Shown here piece after piece: positions 34,350-47,697 of a stretch of DNA of 64,000 bases; position 1 is the stretch's first letter; the number at the start of each line of letters is the position of its first letter. Location: contig OX579641.1 in assembly GCA_951230915.1 (NCBI GenBank), forward strand, positions 8,742,001-8,806,000, in the 5' to 3' direction. Under the pieces are notes generated by a model that was not told the DNA's origin, did not search any database, and was given only the letters and a program-made list of their open reading frames with translations. Source of the stretch: Antitrichia curtipendula (Eukaryota > Streptophyta > Bryopsida > Hypnales > Leucodontaceae). The position numbers and the translations under genes are program-made.

Positions 34350-34740
34350 GTGGTAGTCACAGCTTGTTCAAGGTGCGTGTGAACAATGGAGATCTATGTG
34401 GTGACGACATAGGGTTGGCTTCTTTTTACCAAAATATTCTTAGCGTGATATTGATTGTTCACCTTCAACATCCACCTGCTAAGAATATTCCTTTGTTTTC
34501 TTAACTTTCCCTTTTGAACTCCCACTTTGACCTTTGGACTTCTAATTTCGTCTTCATTTCACCTTTTTGGCTCCAAAAAGGACTCCAAGGTAACTCCATT
34601 ATCCATTCTCCACATTCTACCTCAAAGAGAGTGGTCATAGCTTCTTCTAAAAACGTGGCTTCTCATTGGCTACTACAAACATGCTCTTGCTATTGAATCT
34701 CCATTGTTCACATGCACCTTGAACAAGCTGTGACTACCCC
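34350..34740. mobile_element. MITE with central palindrome, copy 2 (collapsed)
   Basis: Nearly identical to 11063-11501 over its ends and body: GTGGTAGTCACAGCTTGTTC at the left and its complement at the right. The palindrome arm after CATCCACCT is missing, and the sequence goes directly to GCTAAGAATATTCC. The flanks TTA and TAA suggest a 3-bp target duplication. High similarity to copy 1 implies recent activity. It lies just downstream of the opine dehydrogenase-like pseudogene. Confidence 0.85.
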
Positions 34741-34830
34741 TAATAGTGGCAAGATTCACATGATAAGTGACAACAAACATTGGAAATTGAAGTCATCCAT
34801 GGATTGTATGTATATTCAAATGCGTTCTTT

Positions 34831-35811
34831 TTAGACAATTCACCGCCTTAAGCCAAACCATGTCAAAAAACAACCTTGCTTTTCAAGTGTTATACATCTA
34901 AATGTGAATAAGGTATGAAAATCTCAACCATACAATCTTGTAGTGTGCATGTTGTAGATGGTTTAAATCAAATTTGGGGTCATTTGGACCGTATAGATTG
35001 AAAGATTATAATGTTTTAGTGTTGAAAAAAGATGCTGAAATTGTCCTAAAAACACATTTGGAGGTGAAATTCGATTTCCAAACCTACTCAAATGAAAAAA
35101 CTTTAAACTACAAAGTGATCCAAAACCAAAAGACAAACATTTTGGTGGAAAAAAAAATCATTCCATTGACTCATTGCATTTGAAAAATTGTTTTGAAGAA
35201 GGAAAAAAATAGTGAAAAAAGTAGCAAGAAAACACATCTCTAACTGAACCTATCTCTACTAAAATGCTTCTCAGTAAATCGTAACTTCTTTGATTGATAT
35301 GAATTTTTTACCACAAAAACTAGACTAGTATGCGCAACTTTTACAACAAAATTATTGAAAACAAACCCTTTCTGAAGAAGTTATAAGCCGCCGAAGTTCA
35401 ATGTAATGCAAAACTGTCTAGATTTTGAACTTCGAATTGCTCCCAAACAATCAAAACAATTTGGATTAACATGAAAATTTTATCACAATAATTAGAATGT
35501 ATGGGGAGAAAAAACCAAAAAAAATTGTTGAAAAATAGCATTTGATCAAAAAGATAGAAGCCCCCAAAGTTGCAGCCATCTCAATCCAGTGTGGTGAACT
35601 CAAATTGAACTTGCGAGCTTCGAATGGCTCTCAAAAACTCAGTACATCTTGGATAGTTCTGAAATTTTTACCACAAAAAATAGACTAATATGTGCAACTT
35701 TTACGACAAGTTGTATTGGATTTGAACATTGGATGCAAAAGTTACAACACTTTGAAGTTGACTGCTAGACTGTGAGGACACTTTTGGTCCCCTTGGGCAG
35801 TGAGGGGTTAA
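34831..35811. mobile_element. TTAA-bounded element, group D copy 2
   Basis: It matches 19007-19890 throughout: ACAACCTTGCTTTTCAAGTG at the left and GGACACTTTTGGTCCC near the right. The right end is TGAGGGG then TTAA at 35808-35811. The left end is mutated (TTAGACAATTCACCGCC). Non-coding. Confidence 0.78.
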
Positions 35812-37963
35812 CATGTCAATTGTGAAGAATGAAATTTGAGGAGAATCTAGGTAATCCATGTAGTTGCCTTGCTTCACATAGCCAATGAGGTATAGGTTGC
35901 ACGAATATTCATAGCGGACTAAATCTTCTGCACTTCCAATCTACACTTCTAGAGGTGGAGACTAGGAGTGCAGAAGAAAAAGCCAACTAAAAATATTTGC
36001 GCAACATACAACCAACCCTAAGCCACCACATGACAATTTTCCATTCTCTACACGTCGAGTAAGTGACTACCCCTATTTATTAGAATACGTTGTCCTTTAT
36101 TATTCAAAATAAAGTACAAAATTGACTGGAATTAGAAGGATATATTGGGATGTAATCTTTATGGCCCACTTGCTTTGGAGGGGCTTGCTTGTCCACCCTC
36201 TAATGTGTTTTTCTATCTTCATTAAATGTTTCAAAAAATTATATAAAAAATTGAGGCCACATGAGCTTATCCAAAACCTTGGAAGTGTCCCTCAAGGGAA
36301 TTTTGGGACTTTGAGAGAAAATTCTTCCTCCATAGTAATTCTATAGAATTGTATAGTGACCTAATACACACCTATTTTTTTAGGTGACTTGGTGCTAACC
36401 CCATTTTTAAAGAAAATTTAAAGTAATCTTTTTAATTTAAATAAAATAATATAATATAATTGTCTAAACTCACAACAATTGCATGAAAAAGTGTACTAAA
36501 AAACATGCGTTGTTATAACCAAGGAGTCTACCCAACTTGGATAGAGTGGTTCTGTAATGCTACATCCTAGCCAATCTAAACAACAAACTGATTGCGAATG
36601 CAAATCCATATTAGATAAGATTGACTAACCCTATTTTGTTTAATGCCCAATTCCATCATCCTACTTTTGACCCCAATTCCATCCAAAAAACATTTAAATT
36701 CATTCATTTTTTGACAAAATCATTGCACTAATACCAACAAGCGATAAATATGTCAAATTTTTAGTGCTAAACACTTAAGCACCATTGGATATATGGAAAG
36801 GTAGTTACAAGTTGTTTATGGAATGTTTATAACTCCACTCTATTAATAAATTTCTTTTTAATTTTAGAGTAGACCACTGCAAAGATTTACAATAGAAATT
36901 ACAATTCTAATTAGAACATTATTATTCCACTTGAATTTGATGCATGAAACAAGTGTACACCTTTGAAAAATGTATACCCAAGGGAATGAGCTGAATTTTT
37001 TATTTGCCACAAATGTTAACATTTGCAAATTTTCAATTCATATTTTCAATTGGAAGCCTCAATTTAGCTAGGAAAAATACAAAAGATAAATTAATCAAAC
37101 ACAAAATATGGGATCTTTTTTTTTACATGCACCCTTGGAATAACTTATGTGGGATGAACAAGGAAGTCAATTCACCCCGACCCTCTTGGAATTGGCTCCA
37201 AAATTGCAAATCAGGGTAGTAAAAGGCTTTTCTACCTTAATTCCAAAACTGTAAAGTAGTCTATTCTTCAAGCTCTTAAACTGACTATTTAAGCTCAAGA
37301 GTTGATCACCTTTTGGGGGAAGCTAAACTCCTTGAAACAATTTTCAGTAAATCTTTGTAGGAAGAAAAATGGAATTGACATCTAACCCAAGTCGTTTCAT
37401 ATTTTTTGGAATTTTTTGGAATTAGTTATGAAGTTGAAACGAAGTGGTCACTAAAAGCAACCAGCTCCTGAAATGTACACTACCACTACGTTGAAGAAAG
37501 CAAAATGTACCTCAGTGTCACTGTCGCTTTTAGAACATGGGCGCTTTTAGAGCAGACTACCTTGTGGACAAAGTTAACAACCTTGAGCACAAGCACTCAG
37601 TCTAGGAATGCTTGAATCATGGAAAGATTTTTCCATTTCAGCATTATTACTTTGTTCCTTCCTCCCACAGGATAGGCCAAAAAGTAACAGATTCTATACA
37701 CATAACCCCATGTAGAGTGCTAGACTCTGAAAGCAACCGTTCAAAACATCATCCTAAGAATGCCTAGCATCTCAAGATGTGATTATCTACCTCGAGTTTT
37801 GGAAGATCACAGCATTTAATTTATGATACATACTCCCAAAACTGAAAGAGTCTCTCGTTAACCTGTCATCAGGCATGAATGATATCAGAAAATAAATTCT
37901 AAAAAGAAAAAAGCGTGACTTGGGTCAAAATTCACATCTGCAGCTACGAGTACCTGTTTTTTC
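35812..37963. other. Intergenic region with a decayed TTAA-element fragment
   Basis: No gene is supported. A hairpin with words TTCTGCACTTCCAATCTACA and the rough complement lies near 35925-35972. At about 36200-36320 a fragment resembles the end of group B (GTGTTTTTCTATCTTCATTA, then CTTATCCAAAA). The right end adjoins the stop of the minus-strand gene at 37964 and should contain its 3' UTR. Confidence 0.5.
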
Positions 37964-40900
37964 CTACTTTTCAACAGCACGCCTTTGAGTCTCAATGCCA
38001 AACTGATCACCCGCTTCATCTTGCATGTTCAGTAATAGCAAGTGGCCTTTCTTCAAACTTGTGACTGGAATTGCATTGCCGTTCATTCCATCTGCAAGCA
38101 ATCAATCAAAACAGCTTCTTCATCAACACTCTTTACTCAAACGAGCCACCGGATAATGTCGACCGAATTGATGTGGTATGATTTATTAGCTACGCATTCG
38201 TTTGAAAACGCAGAAAGTTCATGAAAATGAGAAACGTATTAAATGCAAAAGCAACAAGTCAGGGTCCATCATTGTAAAACATAAGTACACGTAATTGGAA
38301 ATTCCACCTAATTGCGTCACTATGCAGAAACCCTCCTTATTTCAGAACCTAAATCTGGATATTTGTTTTTTGTTTTATGGTTTAGGTCCTTTGAATAAGA
38401 AAAGAAAGACGACTTGAGATTTCTGACGTGAAGAAGATGGGGTATGAACTGTGATGCAATAAGGTAGGGGCCTCAATTAGGTAGACTTACCTTACCTAGC
38501 ACTGAGTAGAATTTTGAGAAAGATACAGGATTATACTGAGGAAATACTGAGCATTGTATTCTGGATTCTATGGAAAATGATATATGAAATTAGAGACATT
38601 ATTACTGCTTAGCTGCTTAATTTAAATGCTACAGAGGACAATAAAAAGTAACTTACCTCCGGGAGTGACTAAGCACACAGAGTCGCAGTTCTGCAGCAAC
38701 ACACTATGCCTCTGATCCTCTACTTCCACTTCCACAAGCAGCAACGGTCTTGACTCGATTTTCACACGCCCCACGAGGACTGTCCTTGTTCGCCCTTGCG
38801 CATCCACTACCATCACTTGACTCCCTGAGTGGAGCTCTGACAGGTACGAGGTGACGCCTCCAGCCATTCCCACATACGCATGCACTGGACCCTGCATTGA
38901 AAAGGAGCAGCCAAAGTTTACAAACGGAGTCAAATTTATTGAAAAAGGAAGCCTCCCAATCCATGTCCAGTTATCTAGTACATAATCCTGGCCTTCTGTA
39001 GCTTTATTGTGTTCTTTGGAAACCCTAGATGGAGCATGATTGAAAAAGACCCAAGCATTGAGGTTGCCTCGTAACTTGAAAGATAGTTGTTATGGGAAAA
39101 ACATCCTTAGATTCATCACGTTATTTCACATAACAAGGCTCCCCTATCATGCTACCCTAATCCATAAATTCAAACTACTTCACTAGAAAGTCTTGAAAGA
39201 TTACGAGGGCCTTACAGCATTGATACGAAAGGGACGACAACTCGTTTGATCGATGTCTGACCACTCCGAGTGTACCAAGAAGAGAGCTCTCGCAAATGAC
39301 CCCACCTGTAAAATCAAACAAAAAATTAAAAATTAGGGTTTAGATGAAGGCTTTCTTGAAGAAAGCTCGAGACACCTTGGGCCTATTTCCAAATTCAAGG
39401 AAAGAATCAGAGTACCCAAGACGCTCCAACCCTCTGAGTTATCTTGGGTTCAAGAAATTTGAAGAAGGAAGCCCCTAACATCAATTACTTCAAGAACTCC
39501 CGGAACCATGCTAGTGCATATCATTTGACTGAATCCAAATCATATCCTGTTTTCTTGCTAAACCCTAAGTACATCTAAACATCAATGATACTTCGCAGCT
39601 TAGATGCTCCAGGCTCCAGGCTCCGCTCTAGTTCAATAAGAAGGGAGATGGGTTAAAAGAATGTAGAATCTGGATGGAAAGCTTACCAAGAGACCCTCTC
39701 CTGGATGCAACAGATTGCAAAGGTCGACACAGACGCGGTCTCCAAGTCCCACTGGCTCCACTTGTGTCACCATGGCTGTCACCAACCTCACGCCCATGGT
39801 GGCCTCTCTTCTCCCTCTCAAATAAGCTTTCAGAGCGTATATCTGTGCAGGATCCTCCGTTTGCAGGACAATGCCGTCAGTGCCCTTGCCAAGCGCCTCC
39901 ACATACAGCTGCGCTTCACTGGCGCTGTTCGCCACTGCAAATACTGATGTACTACAGCCCTGAAACGACGTCACTATCCTCTCTGCAACCGTCACCTGCA
40001 ACAACACCATCAAAATCAAACAAGTCGAAGCGAAGTCAATTTACAAATCTATTTATCATTCCAAATTAGCAGCTCTTCGTCTACTCATTTACAAACGGCT
40101 AAAGCGGTCCTCATTAGGCAATCAGCATATTGTGCACCCCGAAATTTGCACTGTCTGCAGTCCGGCTCACTTGCCTATGTGGCCCTGACATGAAATGCCA
40201 CAAACTGAACACCATTAAGAACTGAAAGCCAATTCAAGTACCTGCGAATCAAGGCCGTTCACGATCACTACTTCTACGCGGCCCATGAGATTGTCCAGCG
40301 GCTCGCCGGATGGGTAATTGCTAAGCGCTGCCACTTGCCGGTACTGGGCGTTCACGAACTGGTCACCCTCAAGGAACAAGGGTCTAATCCTTGCAATCAC
40401 TGCCAAGCAAGGAAATCTTGGCATCAACATCACATAACATTCTAGACCACTTTTGAAGCAATTTATTCCAGGGCCACACTACAGGTGATAATGGCCAAAT
40501 GAAAGAAAGAAAATGATTTAATGTGAGCCGCAATCTGCCTTTGAAAACGACAAACACAAACTCAAGACTCTACACAAAAAAAAACGGATTCCTTTTGTTC
40601 ATTAGTTCCTAGGTTGTTAAGGCAGCTCCTCAAGAATGACATGCACCTCATACAGAAAGATCTCAAATGCAAGGATCTCAAATTTGTGTAGAACTAGAAT
40701 CTGGCTTCCTTTTCTTGGCTCAATATTCATTGGTTACTAGGGTGATGCCGGCAATCCCTCAAGAATTTTATGCATCTCATCCAGAAAGGTCTCAAATGCA
40801 AGGAACAGAATGATCTAAAATTTGTGCATAACTACAGTCCTCTTCTGGTCTCAATGTTCCTTGATAACAAGCCCGGTGCCGGTAGCTGCTCAAGAATGTT

Positions 40901-42659
40901 ATGCATCTCATGCAGAATAATCTCAAAACAACAAAACGCAAGAGAGGAATCGAAGCGTACTGGTCCAATCGTCTGCCAGATCTTTCGTCTCTGGCGTGAA
41001 GATGAACGTCGTCCACCCGTTTTCCAGTGCCGACGTCATCACCTCCTTGCTACTCGTCCACACCCACACAGACTTCGACGCTTTCTCCCTCACTCCCAGC
41101 CTCCCACTGGCCACTCGGTCCGCCGAGACCGCGGAGATCGACCTGGAGAAAAAGGCGTTCGTTCTGTTGGACGGCATGAACGTCCTGGTCGAAACCGGCA
41201 AGCTGCCACCATGGTGCAAGCTCAACGTCAGATCATGGTCATCCGGCCTCGCCGCTTTGGGCCACGACTCCTGCGAATAATGCGCCACGGGCCTCTTGCG
41301 CGACACTTCGAACGCAGCCTCACTGGTGGTAGTGGAAGGCTCCGAAGCTGGTGGCGGACCCATTTCCGAGTTCAAAGCGAAAATCTCGTCGCAACTCGAG
41401 CGCCCGATTTCGAAGCTGCGGGAGGTACCAGACGAGGCCATGGAGTCTTGTTTCCACAGCTGGTGGGGGAGAAATTCGTGGGTCTCCTGGTTATAAGTTG
41501 TGGAGGAGAGAGAGGAGCCGCGGAGAGAAGAGTTGTTGAAGGAGGATTGGTTGGAGAGGACGGCATGGGCAGTGGCATATTGGCTGGGGAAGCTGGTGGA
41601 TCGGAAACTGGAGACAACAGAAGAAGGCACCACGGGCATCAGAGGCTTGCTGATGGCGAAGGAGCGCACGCTGTCCACGCCGCCTGAGTTGCGCACGCGC
41701 GTCACGAAGCAGGTGAGGTTGTCGATGAAGTACTTCCGGTCTTTCTTCATGCTCCTGCAACAAAATTTACAATAGCGTGGATTCAAGATCTGGAAAATTA
41801 CTGTCGCTACTGATTGGGAGTTGCAGAGCGTGTTTTGTGTTGATGTGGTATCCCGTGGAGAAGAGGTTTACAGTGTACCTGTCTAAGATGACATGATAGG
41901 CGCCGTGTTTCTTTGCTTCTTCCACGACGATCATCTTCGGGTGAAGGCCCATTTTCACCTCCACGGTCACCGTCACCCCGGCCTTCTCACAGCACCGGTT
42001 CAGATCCTCGATGTTGGACAACATGTGCTGCTTGGTGATAAGCTCGTTTTCTAGGATTTTGCGGTTGGCCCCCAGCCACGAATTCTCATCCAACCGGCAC
42101 TTGTACCCCACTGCACCAAAAAACCAGTGCGAAAACGTCACCCACCATTCCGACAGCCCACAAGAATCAAAAACCCCAAATTCTTCGCTCCCTAGAAACG
42201 AACCACAATCGTCCACGCTCGAACGAAACACGCGTTCACGAATACAACCATAGCCTAGTTGTCTAATCCCGATCAAACCCATTCTCCAAGCCCCAAACTC
42301 CCCTCTTCCTCGAAATTCACACAGCACGTCTGCAACGGAAAAAAAATACTGACTACTACAGCACCCTCGTGTAAGGGTTTAGTGTCGCAGTGAGCCCTCC
42401 CAAACGCGAGTGACTTACTGGGATTGAGCACATGCGAGAGCACCCCCACCAGCCGCATCGCATCGCCTTTCCTCGCCACATGCCCCAGCGCCCAGTTCAA
42501 AGCGTGCGTGCAAATATCCTTGTTGACATCCAACACCACCAGCACCACCCCTTGCACCGCCATCGCCTCGGCATGCAATCGCAGTCCCGTGCTCACATCC
42601 TCCATTCCCACGTCCGAGGACTCAGCCATTTCCAAAGCTCTCGCTAGATCCACGCCCAC
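37964..42659 (-). CDS. USP-like domain joined to 3-dehydroquinate synthase II, eight exons
   Basis: Exons on the minus strand: 42659-42419, 42110-41879, 41754-40961, 40399-40242, 39995-39687, 39305-39216, 38891-38657 and 38091-37964. All introns are GT-AG, all phases agree, and the sum is 2187 bases, giving 728 residues. Residues 1 to about 200 form the USP-like domain found at the N terminus of plant receptor-like cytoplasmic kinases (VVLVVLDVNKDICTHALNWA; HGAYHVILDR; SMKKDRKYFIDNL). Residues 200-384 are a Ser/Pro-rich linker with no kinase. Residues 385-728 are the DHQS-II family (KSVWVWTSSKEVMTSALENG; GLGDRVCVDLCNLLHPGEGL; GSFARALFLVHSE; GPVHAYVGM; NAIPVTSLKKG). In archaea this enzyme makes 3-dehydroquinate for the shikimate pathway; its plant role is unsettled. 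Met351 (41177) followed by an Arg/Ser-rich stretch could instead start a plastid-targeted DHQS of 378 residues, so two overlapping or adjacent genes are the main alternative. Confidence 0.78.
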
Positions 42660-44114
42660 TACCTACTAGTCCCCATTCCAATTGGGATAACACGGCGACA
42701 TCCTGGCAGCCCTTGCACTCACACCCCAGGAGCGAATTCAAGAAGCCTGCACCAGCACTAGCACCAGCACTAAGCTTCGCACCCGCAATTCGAAAACTGC
42801 CAGATGAGTTGACGACGAGGCGGTGATGATGATGGCGACGGACGCGGGGGCTTGTTGCTTCGAAGCTGCTGCTGCTGCTACTGCTGCTGCTACGAGAGCA
42901 GGCAAAGTCCGTGAGGTGGCTGGGTGGAAGTCGAAGCATCTTTCGTTGTTTGCGGTTGGGCATGCGGCCCTGGGGGTGAGGCGCAGTTTCGGGGGTCGCG
43001 CCGGCGCTGAGTGCGCTTGACACACAAGCAGCGCGAGATCTCTGGCCTGACAGGGGCGTCTTGATGAATATGCAGGCGACGCTGCGGCTTTCTTGAAGAT
43101 TTGAGGAATTTCATTTGTAGCTTGCCTTCTGGGGTGGCAAGAGGGCTCCCCGTTTCTGGCACCGTACCAGTACCGGTGCCGCAAGGCCGTAACCTGCAAA
43201 CACCAGGTTCAAATGAACCCAGCCCTCGCCGAATGGCAGGCAAGTGCTACCGTGGCGGGATAGGGGCCAAGATATCCAACCCACCACTGTAGATGTAGGG
43301 CAGGGTGTGCAGGGATAATTCTAAAAATAGATGCCAACCTTTCTAGGAAGATCATGTTTCTAAAAATAATGTTTTTTTTTAAAGTTGTGTGAAAGAAATG
43401 AAGAATATATTCCTAAGATCAATGATTGACACATTAGAGTAATAGTTATTTATAGGGAGAAGAATGCAATTTAGAAACTTTTTAGGCAAAACATCTTGTG
43501 GCTTAAGAAGTATCCAAACACAAGCTCTTCAATCTTTGTAGTTTAGTTTTTCTTACCATGCCTACATGAATTTGAAAGCAGCCCTTTGTTTCAAAGCTCC
43601 TATAATAGAAACTCTAGTTTGAGTTCCTTGGAAAAATATTAAATGTTGAGCTTCTTAAACACCCTTTTGGCTTTCCAACTTCATAAACCCAACACTTTTG
43701 AGTTGTATGACTAGCCTACAATAGTGACTCTTCCTAACCTACATTCATGCTAGAAGGTCACAAGATTCTCTATTCAACTAAGTTTGGGGCTTGATTCTAT
43801 ATTGGGGTGGTTTTGAACAATTTGCGAAGCGGTTATGGTTACCAAAAAGCCTATAAAACTCACCCATATGGGTACTCATGTCATATTACCTTGCTAGTGA
43901 ATCATCAAATGATGACACTAGTCACATTTCTAAAGAATAGACAAAATTATATTTTTAGTATATTTGGATTTTAGCATGCTTAGATGTACTTCATCCCTTT
44001 TTTCTAGCTCCTAGATTAATCTCTTGGAGACATTCATAATCCAACCAATAGACACAAGGACTCTTTGAAAATAAGAAACTTAATCCTATTGTTGCCACAA
44101 TTTCCAATCTAACC
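42660..44114. other. 5' region of the USP/DHQS gene and intergenic DNA
   Basis: 42660-43290 is GC-rich and upstream of the minus-strand start at 42659, so it probably holds the 5' UTR and promoter. It includes a GCT trinucleotide repeat at about 42866-42895. Frames of 115-153 residues on both strands here are low-complexity and I do not call them. From about 43300 the sequence turns AT-rich with no gene. Confidence 0.5.
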
Positions 44115-44661
44115 TTAACCCCTAAGCGCTCAAACGACCATTTTATGGTCGCTGCCCGACTTCGGGCAGATTTTTCGGGCAGAAAAAAACTTTAAATTTT
44201 TTTTTTTTTTAAGTTTTTTTTAAAAGATTGAATTGTCTTTCAATATTTATATTCAAAACTAAGATCGCTACGGTCAAACAAAATCTATAAGAGAAATAGC
44301 ACAAAGAATCTAGTATTGCCTAGTGTTGAAAAACTTACTATTTGGGGAAAGTGTTGGTGTTTTCATTACTGGATCTTATGCATTTTTTCACAAATCAATA
44401 GAAACCACAATTTCGACCAATCAAAAAAAAATTCAATTGCTAAAGATAGAAATTGTATTTTTGGTGAATTTTTGAAGTTATATCTTCAAAATTCATTTGA
44501 AGAGAATCTAAGAATAATTTTATAATTTTAACCATACGGATATTTTCTTCTTTTTATGCTTCACATTATCTATTTTAATGCAAACTTCAAAAAAGTTGTA
44601 GAACTTATATTTTATAACACATTTGTGTTTTGTCCAAACCCATTGGGCTTTTAGGGGTTAA
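44115..44661. mobile_element. TTAA-bounded element, group C
   Basis: The left end is TTAACCCCTAAGCGCTC and the right end is GGGCTTTTAGGGGTTAA, with TTAA at both ends and matching CCCCTAA termini. It is 547 bp. Inside the left end is a GC hairpin, TGCCCGACTTCGGGCA. The interior differs from groups A, B and D. Non-coding. Confidence 0.78.
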
Positions 44662-46685
44662 AAAGGTCGAGGGATTATCAATTTTTTTTTAAATGTGGAT
44701 AAATAGTATACAAAATGATAGAAAGTATAACCATATTTTTGACAAAGTATAAATTAATAATGAATATTTGAAGTGATCACTCTTAAAGGTCATAAGTGCC
44801 ACTAGTCCTCAAAAATTGACTAGAAATGATTCTATTATAGTCATCTAACTTACCAAAAATGGTCACAATATACTTTTTTAATTGTCACAATGCCAAAGCT
44901 ATCATATCAAATCACTTTCATTGTTTCTAGATTGATCTCAAAGCATTACTATGGAATGTCTTTAATTACACACATGGAACAATATGGATATAAAATAATT
45001 GAGCATTTCAACATTTGGAAAGAACCACCGGTTAGTTCATTGTAGTTGGAAAAAAAATTGGTTGCAATTTGAAAACATTAGAAAAAAAACTAGTGAAAAA
45101 ATCTGTAAAAATTTTCTTTGAACGAAAAATAGAAGAAAAAAAACACTCAATACTTGAAAAAATGGTTTAATATGGGAATTTAAAAAATAGCTAATAAAAT
45201 TCAAAAAATATCCCAAATGCTTGAGCCTTTTATAAATGACACTAAGTCACAATTCAATTATGACACCACTTATATAGCACTTTATAATTTCTTCAATTTT
45301 GACTTTGGAATATACAAAAATTACAAAAAATTCTAGAGATTATTTTTAAATGTCCAATTTCCATTTGTCCACAAGTGAAAAATGATGGTATCTTCCAAAT
45401 GTTGTAATTTTGATTGTAATTATGCTCATCATTTTAAATGAACCGTAATAGATAGTTCAACCTTGACTATGACTATGAGGCTATGGACACTATTTCACCT
45501 CTCTTCAGAGACTTTATCATTTGCTTCAAATAATAATTAAAATAGTAAATACTACCAATGAAAATCTAATTTTGTTGACAACTTTGCAAGTTCAAACTTC
45601 CATAGAATACTTCGAGGTACTAGAGGTGGTCTTAGGAACTAGAGAAAGTCCAAACATAGTGCCATTTATGTTTCTAGCAATCACTAATTTGCAAACTTCA
45701 TTAGTAAAATACAAGCCTCAAAAATCAAATGAGCATTTTTTTATTATTATCCTAATTATATTCTATTTTAGGCATGGTACTTATAGCCCCTTCAAAAATA
45801 CACTTTGGACTCTCATCATACTATAATATACAAAGACTTCTCCCCTCAAGATTTTGAATATGAAAATGGATTAAACAACAAATTAATTGTTTTGTTGAAG
45901 TTGTTTAAGATTTTTGAATGTGTAAAATTCTCTACAGCACAACTTAACATTTACTCTAAAGGTAAATTTGACTCCAATTTTATCACCTTGTCAAATAAAT
46001 GTAAAATTTGCTTCTTGTTTTGTGGTTGGATAATTTTTCAATTTTTCAACCCTCCCACCACAATGTTCTTAAAGAAGGAAGCAAAGGGGCCTTCTACAAT
46101 GTTATTGTACATGAAATAATTCCTTGTATAAATGACCTACGATTCTTGGGGCAACTTGAATTCAAAATTTTCTACTGTGAAAAGAGAAGTGTTCCGTGTT
46201 CCCTTGAAGTTCTACATCAACAATGTTATGAAGCTCCCTTGAAGTTCAAGAGTGTTAGAGCACATGTGGCCACCTTTATGCAATAGGGGTTGACATTCTT
46301 CAAATATGGATGAAAAGTACTACCAACCCTTCACAATATTTTATTGACACTAAAGCCTAGTGTGGCAAGGAATGGCCCTTGAAATCATTGTTCATCTTAA
46401 ACTTTGTTGCTTTATCCTTTTGCTGGAGCGAACCCTGTCATTTTTCATTCATGAGCAATCCAAACCCATGTCACTTCTCACTGAAAATTATTTAATGTTA
46501 TTGTAGCCAAGTTGGCCCCACATTTTGTTATATGTGACTTTTTTCACTCACCCCACATGAAAAGCAACAACAGTTCATAGCCGTGTTTACTCTACTTGAT
46601 GAGTGGTCACTCATCTATTTATGTGTCGTACTTGGTGAGCAAGTGTGAGGGACAAAGGCAATTGATTCAGTGGGCTCTTCAAAAA
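44662..46685. other. AT-rich intergenic DNA, no gene seen
   Basis: Open frames of about 100 residues occur on the plus strand (45521-46286), but their composition follows local AT bias and they show no family motif. I do not call them. Confidence 0.45.
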
Positions 46686-47400
46686 TTAGATGGACACTGA
46701 AATTTGAGTGAAGGTGGCGAGTTGAAGGATCAGTGGATGCTCCGTTCGTAACTGAAGCTGAACAATGATTCTCTTGTCGATGCTCTGCGGTGCGTGTTTC
46801 TGGCGCCGGAATGGAAGCTCCGTTTCCATTCTCTCTTTTGTTTCTGTTTTTGTTTCTGTTTCTGCTTTTGTTTTTGTTTTTGTTTTTGCTGCTTTCCCTC
46901 CTCCTCCTCCTCCTCCACCAGTCCTCGCCCTCTGCTGTTGGCTTTCATTTTCCTTTCCTTTCCACATGCAAAAGCGCCTGACCCGGGGATGCACGCGGAT
47001 TGCAGGTGTTGGAGCATGTGGTGGCGATGCCATTGGTGGAAGCCGCCCAGCTTTGTCCTGAAGCAAAGTGCAGCAATGCAAGTGCGGCATTGGACAACGA
47101 AGTCCTGCTGCTCTCGCTTTCGTTAACATCTTTCAGACGCAGTCTCAGGCTTCCAGAATCCAGAGGTGGTGGCGGGGGCCTGTTTGCCATCCAGTAGACA
47201 GAGAAACAGTAGTCATATATTTTAATCCCCCAAACCAGGCTACAGGAAAGCGCTCATCAGTTAGGGGGGAACGTACTCCAGTACAAACCCACTTTACTCA
47301 CAAACACCAGGAGCGCCCTCTCGAAGGCTGCACCGGATTGTTGACTCTTGCGGCTACGTGACGCACTCGCAGGACGCCTCCAGCTTTGATCTCACACGAG
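46686..47400. other. GC-richer island with low-complexity core, gene status unclear
   Basis: A TTTTGTTTCTG-type simple repeat (about 46840-46898) and a CCTCCTCC tract (46898-46920) sit in a GC-richer patch. A minus-strand frame from 47190 begins MANRPPPPPLDSGSLRLRLK and runs 81 residues; it could be a first exon, but no continuing exon with a known domain was found. Other frames here are translations of the simple repeat. Confidence 0.3.
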
Positions 47401-47603
47401 GCGTCCATTGGTTGGGGGAAGCAGTGCAGCGCTACTGCTGTACCTGGACAGTCCAATAATCTTTAGAATACTCGGCTTGCAAACAAAAGGCCTGTTGCTG
47501 GAGTTGGGCCCATTCCAAAAAAAAAAAATATGTTATTACATAATATATAAACTATAACTAGTGTTCCCTATGTGGTTGCCACATTCAAAATAAAATAAAA
47601 AGT

Positions 47604-47697
47604 AAAAGTAGGTTCCTGGCAGGCCACTTGTGGCTGCCGGTCATGTATCTTTACCTTTGCAATGAAATCCCGTTTTATTTGTTTCAAAAAAAAAGGA
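47604..47697 (+). mobile_element. Retroposon 3' tail
   Basis: It shares the layout of 15166-15306: a hairpin (GGCAGGCCACTTGTGGCTGC), then TTTGCAATGAAATCC and an A run after TTTGTTTC. It is probably the 3' end of a related LINE or SINE. A target duplication could not be defined because both flanks are A-rich. Confidence 0.55.

Noticed and set aside
40770..41687. Plus-strand open frame of 305 codons
   Set aside because: It lies antisense to the USP/DHQS exon 41754-40961, has Arg/His-rich composition typical of a shadow frame in GC-rich coding DNA, and shows no family motif.
42622..43243. Minus- and plus-strand frames of 115-153 codons upstream of the USP/DHQS start
   Set aside because: Low-complexity Ser runs from a GCT repeat and no domain; more likely 5' UTR or promoter.
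46686..47129. Several frames of 95-147 codons
   Set aside because: They translate a TTTTGTTTCTG simple repeat and a CCTCCT tract into Lys/Thr or Phe/Leu runs; no real protein signature.
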